In this document: positions 1-5,690 of the stretch, one piece after another
Numbering within the stretch: position 1 is the first letter of the stretch
How the letters are laid out: each line of letters begins with the position of its first letter
Assembly: GCA_019243595.1 (NCBI GenBank)
Contig: JAFAUA010000040.1
Location: forward strand, 1-7,182
Direction: 5' to 3'
From: Acidimicrobiia bacterium
GTDB taxonomy: Bacteria > Actinomycetota > Acidimicrobiia > Acidimicrobiales > AC-14
DNA: 7,182 nt
The notes under the pieces: model-generated
Told to the model about the DNA's origin: nothing
The model's database searches: none
What the model saw: the letters and a program-made list of their open reading frames with translations, nothing else
Program-made: the position numbers and the translations under genes

Positions 1-1148
1 TCTTCGCCCAGCTCCACGCGACCCACGGGAAAGCCGCGGGCGTGTAGGTACTGAAGCTCGGCAACACCATCGGCAGGGGTCGAGAACAGCAGCGGGACCG
101 GGACCATGGCGGGCTGGCCACTCAGAAGGCCGCTGGCGAGGATGCGGTCGAAACCCGGTTGCTCGGTGCGCGGGTCTCGGTCGGTGGCCTGGTGCCAGGG
201 ATCGGTGGACGAAACGACGACCGGGCTTTGCGCCTGGGCCGAGGCGCCGTGACGGACCAGGTCATGCAACGGAGACTCGGGGTCCTTGGTGCCGACCTCG
301 AGCTCACGCAGCGCGAACCCCGCAGCGTCGCGGGCATCGGTCGAGCCTGCGGGTGCCGTCCCCGAACCCTGGACCATCAGCACCCGAACGAAGCGCGCCT
401 GGGTGTTGCCAGAGGGATCGACCTGGATGGTGACGTCACCGCCGGTCCCGTTTGCCACGGCGCCGGCAGGGAAGTCGCGCCACTGCTCCTTGGATCCGCT
501 GCCCACCGAGAAGGGGTCGTCGCCGTCCCAGTACTGCACTCGGTACGTGACCGCGAACGGGACCCCCCACTGCAACCGCACGGCGTCGACCTGCTGAGAC
601 TTGCCGAGGTCGACGGCCACCCACTGGGGATGGGCCTCGGCCGGTTCGCCCGTGAAGCGCGGATCGAGGTAGGGATTGCTCTTCCAGAAGCTGGCCGGGT
701 CGCCGTCGTCGAGTCGGGAATAGCCGTCGTTGTTGGCCTGGTCGACGGTGTTGCCGCGCCGGGGCAGGCGGTAGCCGAAGGACAGCTGGATGGGCTGCGC
801 GGCGGTCGCCGACGACGTCCAGTACCCGGATTGGTGCACGGGGTCGCTCCACGTACCCGTCGGGTTCCAGTGCCATGCCTCGTCGCCGAGCTCGGTGCGC
901 AGCCGGTAGGTCAGCGCCCCCAGACCCGCCGAGCGCATCTCGGACAGGTTCTTGTCCGTGTACATCTGGTCGACGACGCCGGCGTCCTGGCCGTCCAGCG
1001 CCGCCCCAATCGCGGCCGCCGGCTGAAACACGGCCCCGGGGCCGCGCCCGACGGCCACACTGATCGACCCCCGCCCCGCACTCGGCGAGGTGGCACAGGC
1101 CGCCGATCCCGCTGCGATCAACACGATCGCAGCCGCCAGCCGTCTCAC
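1..1148 (-). CDS. Discoidin-domain lipoprotein, probable glycoside hydrolase-like protein (3' end cut off by window)
   Basis: Opens with a GTG at 1148 and stays open to the left edge, giving 382 codons of an incomplete protein. Residues 1-18 form a lipoprotein signal peptide: two Arg, a hydrophobic core, and a lipobox Gly-Ser-Ala-Ala-Cys with the lipidated Cys at 18, so the protein should sit on the outer face of the membrane. Residues about 138-285 look like a discoidin / F5/8 type C (CBM32-like) domain, with SRLDDGDPASFWKS, then WVAVDLGKSQQVDAVRLQW, and a closing ARFVRVLM strand. Before it (about 60-135) is YRLRTELGDEAWHWNP, and after it (about 310-382) come strands ending in GFPVGRVELGE. 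These flanks resemble pieces of a TIM-barrel glycosidase, with a possible catalytic Glu in the last motif. The enzyme activity is inferred; the discoidin fold is well supported. Start choice: the GTG overlaps the preceding stop as GTGA, with an AGGTGG 9 nt upstream. The coupling suggests it works with the polysaccharide synthase encoded just before it. Confidence 0.85.
   Translation of the reverse strand, partial: MRRLAAAIVLIAAGSAACATSPSAGRGSISVAVGRGPGAVFQPAAAIGAALDGQDAGVVDQMYTDKNLSEMRSAGLGALTYRLRTELGDEAWHWNPTGTWSDPVHQSGYWTSSATAAQPIQLSFGYRLPRRGNTVDQANNDGYSRLDDGDPASFWKSNPYLDPRFTGEPAEAHPQWVAVDLGKSQQVDAVRLQWGVPFAVTYRVQYWDGDDPFSVGSGSKEQWRDFPAGAVANGTGGDVTIQVDPSGNTQARFVRVLMVQGSGTAPAGSTDARDAAGFALRELEVGTKDPESPLHDLVRHGASAQAQSPVVVSSTDPWHQATDRDPRTEQPGFDRILASGLLSGQPAMVPVPLLFSTPADGVAELQYLHARGFPVGRVELGE
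1145..1148 (-). other. 4-nt stop/start overlap (GTGA)
   Basis: The TGA stop of the glycosyltransferase fusion gene (1147-1145) and the GTG start of the discoidin lipoprotein gene (1148-1146) share four bases. This arrangement is typical of translational coupling within one mRNA, so the two proteins are probably made together. Confidence 0.85.
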
Positions 1149-4100
1149 GCTCCGGTGCCACCTGAAGCCAGCGCCGGCACAGGGACGGTGTTGTAGCGCG
1201 GCACGCGCCTCCAGCTCTCGGAGAATCCGTGCAGCCACCGGTGGACGCTCAACACGACCGCCGCCAGTTGCAGAGGCCGCCATAGGACACGTACCAACGG
1301 GACCAGTGCCAGGTCCCGCTTGCGTTCGCCGTCCATGAAGACCGACATGACCATCACCGCGGCGTCGATCGCGATGGCGGCCAGCGCCATGAGCGCCGCT
1401 GTCTCCCACTGGCGCGCCAAGAGCAGGTAGAGCACGTAGGCGTCCATGAACGGGCCCGTCAGTGGCAACAGCACTTGGGTGATCACCAGCCACGGCAGCG
1501 CCACCAAGCCGACACGGCCGCTGCGGGGATCGAGGAAGGCGTCGCCGTGTTTGGCCACCACCTGGAGGGTCCCGAACGACCACCGTCGCCGCTGGCGCAG
1601 CACGTGGCGCATCGACTCGGGCGCCTCGGTATAGGCGACCGCCGCGGGCTCATACGGAATGCGCCAGCCAGCGCGCAAGAGCGAGACCGTCAGGTCCATG
1701 TCCTCGACCAGGGTGTCGGTCGGGTAGCCGCCGGCATCGGCAAGAGCGACACGGCGGAAGGCACCGGCGGCGCCGGGCACGACGGCGACCACGTTCAGCT
1801 CGGCCTGGGCCCGTCGGTCGAGGTTGAGGCTGGCGATGTACTCGAGCGCCTGGAGGCGGCCGAGCAGGCCTTGGCGATTTCCCACCTTCACGTTGCCGGC
1901 GACCGCTCCCACCGCCGGATCGGCGAAGTGGGCAAGCGCCACATCGACAAAGTCGGGACGCAGCACGGTGTCGGCATCGAGCACGACGACCACGTCACCG
2001 GTCGCCTCGGCCACGCCGGCGTTGAGGGCAGCCGCTTTTCCACGGCGGGGTTGCGTGAGGACCGTCACCCCGCGGGCTCGGGCGACGGCGGCGGTGGCGT
2101 CGGTCGAGCCGTCGTCCACGACGATGACCTGGCACGGCTGCGTGCGCAGGCGGCGAATGGCCATGATCGTCTTGTCGATGACCCGCGCCTCGTTGTGGGC
2201 CGGGACGATCACCGACACCGAGAGGGCGGGCGACGTGGCCGGCGCGGAGCGCCCGGCGCCTCGCCGGTGACGGTGCCAGTGGCGGATCGCAAGCACCGCC
2301 GAGACGGCGATCCGCGCCAGCGAGAGGACGATCACGCCCCACAGCGCCCACAGCCCGACGCGATGCAAGGCGACCTCGAGACGGAAGGCGGCCACGATCC
2401 CGACGCCGCGCGCAAGATCGCCGATGGTGTGGCGCACGGCGTACGGCGCGGCGATCGACCCGTCGAGGTTGTCCGCCGTCGTGAATGTGTAGCCGCGCGC
2501 CCGCAGCTGGTGGATGATCTCGGGCAGAGCGGCCACTGTCTCGGCCCGGTTACCGCCGCCGTCGTGCAACAAGACGACGGACCGGCTCGTCGCCGCGTCG
2601 ACGACCTTGGTGACGATGGCGCCGACACCAGGACGCAGCCAGTCCGACGAGTCGTCGTTCCAGCTGACGGCGTGCAGGCCCAGGTTCGTCGCCCGTTGAT
2701 CGGTGCCGATGCCGCGCGACGTCATATCGCCGCCGCCGTAGGGCGAGCGGAACAACAGGGGCCGCCGGCCCGTGATTCCCTCGATCACGCCCTCCCCACC
2801 CATGATCTCCAGACGGCTGCGCCAACGCGGCGTCGACGCGCTGAGGCTGGGGTGGGAGTAGGTGTGGTTGCCGACGACGTCGCCGTTGGCGATCTCGCGT
2901 CGCAACAACTCGGGGTGGCGCTGTGCCTCCTTGCCGATCACGAAGAACGTCGCGGGCACATGCTCGGCCTGGAGCACCCGCAGGATCTGGGGCGTCCAGG
3001 TTGGGTCGGGACCGTCGTCGAACGTCAGAGCCACCACGCCAGACGCCTGCACGGCCTCCACGCGCCGGCTCAACGGCAGGCCTCCCTCCTTCCTGATCGG
3101 CGCGGGCAGCTGGTCGAGGGTGGCGGGGTCCTCACTGCCCACCCGCCAAAGCGCCACGCCTGCCAGTCCGTCGGCGGCCGCCAACTGGGCGCGCATGCCC
3201 ACCGCGCGCGCGTCCTCGTACCAGACCTGGCGCCCGTCGGCGGTGCGCACCGCCATTTCCCCCTGCGTGTCGTCCCAGTGCGCCGACGCGCCCGGCGCGG
3301 CGGCAAGTTGCTGCGCCTGGCCAACGGTCAAGTCGCTCCCGTGCCCGGGCGCCGACCAGGAATAGCCGTAGCCGGCGACGCCGAGCAGCAGCTTGTCCCG
3401 CGGAACCTCGGCTTCGGCACGCGCCAGGTTGTCGCGCACCCACGGCAGGCCGGCCACGGGGCCGGCGGGCCCGGTCGGATCGTGCTGGTCATAGGCCATC
3501 CACACGACGCGGTCTGCGATCCCGGCCAGCGACGAGACGTCATAGGCACTCAGGTCGGCCCCGCCGGTCGCGGGGACGACGACGGCCACCGTGCGCTGAC
3601 CGAGCGCCTGGTCGAGCTCGTGCACCAACTCGGGATAGGAACGGCGGACCGCCGGCGGCAGGCTCTCGAAGTCGAGGACAACCCCGTCCCAGCCCCGCCG
3701 GGCCACCTCCCCGGTGAGTGCGGACACGAAGCGGCGGCGGGCCGCGGGGTCGTCCACCATCGCCGCCGCTCGGTCGCCGTTGAAGTTGGAACCGTCGTAG
3801 TTGGACACCACGGCGAGACCGACCGCCCCGTTCATGTGGGCGCGTACAAGGGCGTCCGACGCGGGGCTCACCTCGATGCTGCCTGCGTGGCGTCCGAGCG
3901 CGACACCTGTCGCCGCGAGCACCGACAACCGCGGCGCGTCGCGGTCAACGCCGGCCCAGGAGTCCTCGTTGTCAGAAGCCACGAAGCCCATGGCCTCGAA
4001 GCCGTTGGTCGTGTCCCCTTCCGCGTGCGACGTGGCGGTCGCGGTCTTCGTCGTGGGCGGCGGATCGTGCACGACGACGAGCGGAGGCGCGGCGCCGCGG

Positions 4101-4444
4101 TAGGTCGGAAGGACAAGGGCGGCGGCCACGGCCACCGCCGTGACTCCGACAATGAGTCCCGCCAGCGCCCGGCGAGGGCGTGAGGGTGATCGCCGGCGTA
4201 GCAGGGCCCACACCGCAGCGAGCCCGGACAACGCGACACCAGCGGCGACGAGGTCACCGCGCGCCGCGGCAACGACCACGAGAACGAGGGCGATTCCCGC
4301 GGCGAGACGGAGGATGATCCGAGGCGCGCTCGGCTTGTCTGGAGGCCAAACCATGCGTTGGAGTTGCGCGAGCCAGGGCGGCGCCGCCGGCGTCGGGTCG
4401 ACCCTAGGTGAGCCGCGCTCGCTTCGACCTGCGGCAGACAACAC
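1145..4444 (-). CDS. Trifunctional GH18 glycosidase / NodB-CE4 polysaccharide deacetylase / processive GT2 glycosyltransferase fusion
   Basis: The protein has 1099 residues. Three hydrophobic segments (about 43-60, 64-82, 94-113) are followed by a Thr/Pro linker. A GH18 domain of the YaaH type follows (about 148-449) with DGVVLDFE at 253-260 (putative acid E260), MAYDQHDP at 316-323 and ALWRVGSEDP at 431-440. Next is a NodB/CE4 deacetylase (about 469-655) with all five motifs: TFDDGP (D476, D477), HTYSH (H527, H531), RSPYGG, DSSDW (598-602) and LLHDGGG (H627). A TM segment (about 693-719) leads to a family 2 glycosyltransferase (about 741-965) with DDGSTD (777-782), the D823-A-D825 metal site, EDMD (914-917) and QRRRW (951-955), the marks of processive synthases such as PgaC, NodC and hyaluronan synthase. 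C-terminal TM segments (about 978-1066) end the chain. Predicted topology puts GH18 and NodB outside and GT2 inside. The role is probably synthesis, deacetylation and trimming of an N-acetylhexosamine polymer; the product is inferred. The start is GTG, with an in-frame stop at 4480-4478 and no good Shine-Dalgarno; ATG at residue 31 is a less likely start. Confidence 0.95.
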   Translation of the reverse strand: MLSAAGRSERGSPRVDPTPAAPPWLAQLQRMVWPPDKPSAPRIILRLAAGIALVLVVVAAARGDLVAAGVALSGLAAVWALLRRRSPSRPRRALAGLIVGVTAVAVAAALVLPTYRGAAPPLVVVHDPPPTTKTATATSHAEGDTTNGFEAMGFVASDNEDSWAGVDRDAPRLSVLAATGVALGRHAGSIEVSPASDALVRAHMNGAVGLAVVSNYDGSNFNGDRAAAMVDDPAARRRFVSALTGEVARRGWDGVVLDFESLPPAVRRSYPELVHELDQALGQRTVAVVVPATGGADLSAYDVSSLAGIADRVVWMAYDQHDPTGPAGPVAGLPWVRDNLARAEAEVPRDKLLLGVAGYGYSWSAPGHGSDLTVGQAQQLAAAPGASAHWDDTQGEMAVRTADGRQVWYEDARAVGMRAQLAAADGLAGVALWRVGSEDPATLDQLPAPIRKEGGLPLSRRVEAVQASGVVALTFDDGPDPTWTPQILRVLQAEHVPATFFVIGKEAQRHPELLRREIANGDVVGNHTYSHPSLSASTPRWRSRLEIMGGEGVIEGITGRRPLLFRSPYGGGDMTSRGIGTDQRATNLGLHAVSWNDDSSDWLRPGVGAIVTKVVDAATSRSVVLLHDGGGNRAETVAALPEIIHQLRARGYTFTTADNLDGSIAAPYAVRHTIGDLARGVGIVAAFRLEVALHRVGLWALWGVIVLSLARIAVSAVLAIRHWHRHRRGAGRSAPATSPALSVSVIVPAHNEARVIDKTIMAIRRLRTQPCQVIVVDDGSTDATAAVARARGVTVLTQPRRGKAAALNAGVAEATGDVVVVLDADTVLRPDFVDVALAHFADPAVGAVAGNVKVGNRQGLLGRLQALEYIASLNLDRRAQAELNVVAVVPGAAGAFRRVALADAGGYPTDTLVEDMDLTVSLLRAGWRIPYEPAAVAYTEAPESMRHVLRQRRRWSFGTLQVVAKHGDAFLDPRSGRVGLVALPWLVITQVLLPLTGPFMDAYVLYLLLARQWETAALMALAAIAIDAAVMVMSVFMDGERKRDLALVPLVRVLWRPLQLAAVVLSVHRWLHGFSESWRRVPRYNTVPVPALASGGTGA
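1158..1163 (-). promoter_or_regulatory. Probable ribosome binding site for the discoidin lipoprotein
   Basis: AGGTGG (one mismatch to AGGAGG) lies 9 nt before the GTG at 1148, inside the last codons of the upstream gene. It supports this GTG as the true start. Confidence 0.45.
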
Positions 4445-4452
4445 TTTGCGTC

Positions 4453-4481
4453 CCGCTAGTGCCCACCTTATCGACTGTTAA
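4453..4481 (-). promoter_or_regulatory. Weak promoter candidate before the fusion synthase gene
   Basis: The 52-nt gap, the longest in the window, holds TTAACA (4481-4476, one mismatch to the -35 consensus), a 17-nt spacer and TAGCGG (4458-4453, a poor -10). The predicted transcript would begin about 2 nt before the GTG, which would explain the missing Shine-Dalgarno by leaderless initiation. The -10 match is poor, so this is only a candidate. Confidence 0.2.
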
Positions 4482-4496
4482 CCGAGGGACCCGGGC

Positions 4497-5165
4497 CTAC
4501 TTGGGAATCGCCGACCAGTAGGCGAGCGCTTCGGTCGCCTCGGCCGCCGCCCTCCCCATCGTCGCCGCCGAGACGCCACCAGGCGACGTCGTCCACGAAA
4601 CGGTCACGAGGGCGAAGTTGTCGAGGGCTTCGACCACGAGCGCACCGCTCGAATGCGTCGCTCCGCCGCCCGTACTGGTCCGCAGGTCGAACGCCTCGCT
4701 TCCTGCCGGCAGCCCCGGCGCGGGCGGCACGGGGCTGATCGCGTTGTAATCCCCGATCCCCGCCAGGTGAAGCGGCGGTGAGCCGGCGAAGGCCTGGGCC
4801 GCTTCATCGCTGTCGAGGGCGAAGAACGCCATCGCCCCCGAACCGTCGACGGCGGGAGCGACCGCGACGTCGACACCAGGGCTCTGGTTGTAGACCGCGA
4901 AGTCATCCCACCGCGTCGGCCCCGTCGGGGCGACACCGTCGAGGCGGTCCAAGACGTCGTTCTGCGTGAGGACCGTCGGGGTCGGTGCCATGGTCGGGTC
5001 GGGCGCCAACACCGTCGTCGTCGGTGCGCCTCCGCTCGACGGCGTGGTAGCCGCCGCCCGTCGACCGTTCGTGCCCGGCCCTCCGTCGCCCATGTTCTTG
5101 ACGACGGCGACAACGCCGACGCCGATGGCCAGCACCCAGAGCCCGACGAGGACGACGCGGCTCAT
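4497..5165 (-). CDS. Membrane-anchored protein with Thr/Pro-rich linker, function unknown
   Basis: This is a 222-residue protein that I do not recognise as a named family. One hydrophobic segment at residues 4-23 has no lipobox Cys, so it reads as an uncleaved signal anchor or signal peptide with the rest outside the cell. Residues about 28-66 form a low-complexity Gly/Ala/Thr/Pro linker of the kind that spans cell walls. Residues 67-222 look like a folded domain of mixed strands and helices (for example WDDFAVYN, AMAFFALDSDEAAQAF, ALVVEALDNFALVTVSW), closing with an Ala-rich helix that ends in Trp; no catalytic motif or Cys pair is visible. The start is ATG at 5165, 19 nt after the previous stop, with no clear Shine-Dalgarno. 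Its place just before the polysaccharide synthase gene makes an envelope or accessory role plausible, but that rests on position alone. Confidence 0.85.
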   Translation of the reverse strand: MSRVVLVGLWVLAIGVGVVAVVKNMGDGGPGTNGRRAAATTPSSGGAPTTTVLAPDPTMAPTPTVLTQNDVLDRLDGVAPTGPTRWDDFAVYNQSPGVDVAVAPAVDGSGAMAFFALDSDEAAQAFAGSPPLHLAGIGDYNAISPVPPAPGLPAGSEAFDLRTSTGGGATHSSGALVVEALDNFALVTVSWTTSPGGVSAATMGRAAAEATEALAYWSAIPK

Positions 5166-5184
5166 GCCGCGCTGACTCTAGGTG

Positions 5185-5442
5185 CTACGCGTCGGCGCGG
5201 TTGGCCAGGTCGGCGAGGCGGCGGCGCGTCGCGGCCTTGGCGGCGGCGAGTGAGTAGCCCCACTCCTCGTCGTCGATGTCGCCCTCGCCCCAGTGCTCGT
5301 CGACGTACTCGTGGCCGTTGCGCAGGTTGAAGTACAGCGCGGCGAACACCATGAAGAGCAGGAAGGCGAAGAAGCCGGCCAGCTGGATCGCCGGAATGTT
5401 CACGCCCGATCCTGCGAAGTCCATCGCCACCGCGAGGTGCAC
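5185..5442 (-). CDS. Small single-pass membrane protein, function unknown
   Basis: The protein has 85 residues if read from the GTG at 5442. A single TM helix spans about residues 17-39 (AIQLAGFFAFLLFMVFAALYF). The following tail is acidic and aromatic (HEYVDEHWGEGDIDDEEWGY, about 44-63), then a basic helix (about 64-84, with Arg73-75). The short N-terminus would lie outside and the charged tail in the cytoplasm. No enzyme motif is seen and I do not recognise the family. An in-frame TGA (the stop of the upstream gene) bounds the start: the options are GTG at 5442 or ATG at 5424. The ATG has a GGTGG 3 nt upstream and yields a more natural N-terminus (MDFAGSG), so the true protein may be 79 residues. 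It lies 24 nt (GTG) after the preceding gene and 19 nt before the next, so it is probably cotranscribed. Confidence 0.8.
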   Translation of the reverse strand: MHLAVAMDFAGSGVNIPAIQLAGFFAFLLFMVFAALYFNLRNGHEYVDEHWGEGDIDDEEWGYSLAAAKAATRRRLADLANRADA

Positions 5443-5466
5443 GCCTGCAGCGTACGCCTCTCTCGG

Positions 5467-5670
5467 TCAGGCGTCGACGGGCAGGCCCCGCACGAGCGCG
5501 TGGAGCACGTCGCCGATGTGGTTGGCGTGCTCGTGCAGCTTCTGGAGCAGGAGCTGCTGGCCGGCGTCGGCCTCGTCCCAGTCGTCGGCGAGGCGGTGGG
5601 CCGCCTCCATCACGAAGCTGACCGAGCCCAAGAGCCCGTGCGCCATGACTGCTGTTCGCTGGTGATCCAT
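5467..5670 (-). CDS. Small helical protein with a DHp-like His motif, function unknown
   Basis: This 67-residue protein has no TM segment or signal peptide. The sequence suggests two amphipathic helices (about 2-29 and 36-62) joined by an acidic turn (DDWDEADAG), that is, a helical hairpin. The first helix carries MAHGLLGSVSFVMEA with His at 11, spaced somewhat like the phospho-acceptor His helix of histidine kinase dimerisation domains (His, acidic or small residue, Leu). The second helix is rich in His (H46, H48, H51, H57) and ends in LVRGLP. The DHp likeness is my inference from a short pattern and is weak: the residue after His is Gly, not Glu or Asp. The start is ATG at 5670 with a purine-rich GGGGGGAG (5688-5681) 10 nt upstream. 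The gene begins 20 nt after the diguanylate cyclase stop, so the two are probably cotranscribed and may act together in signalling. Confidence 0.8.
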   Translation of the reverse strand: MDHQRTAVMAHGLLGSVSFVMEAAHRLADDWDEADAGQQLLLQKLHEHANHIGDVLHALVRGLPVDA

Positions 5671-5690
5671 ACCTCGTCCACTCCCCCCGG

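Noticed and set aside
436..1161. 241-codon minus-strand frame overlapping the lipoprotein gene
   Set aside because: It is Arg/Gly-rich without any domain. The other minus frame from the GTG at 1148 gives the lipobox and discoidin domain and runs to the window edge.
159..1196. 345-codon open frame on the plus strand opposite the lipoprotein gene
   Set aside because: It is in mirror register with the minus-strand lipoprotein codons, whose translation has a signal peptide and discoidin motifs. The plus frame has neither.
1475..4183. 902-codon open frame on the plus strand opposite the synthase gene
   Set aside because: Its codons are exact reverse complements of the minus-strand codons. It stays open only because TTA, CTA and TCA codons are absent from that stretch of the GC-rich synthase gene. 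The translation has no domain and is rich in Arg, Gly, His and Asp.
4482..4498. Possible terminator around the CCCGGG palindrome
   Set aside because: The inverted arms are only a few bases with mismatches and no workable loop, and no T-run follows, so a hairpin terminator is not supported.
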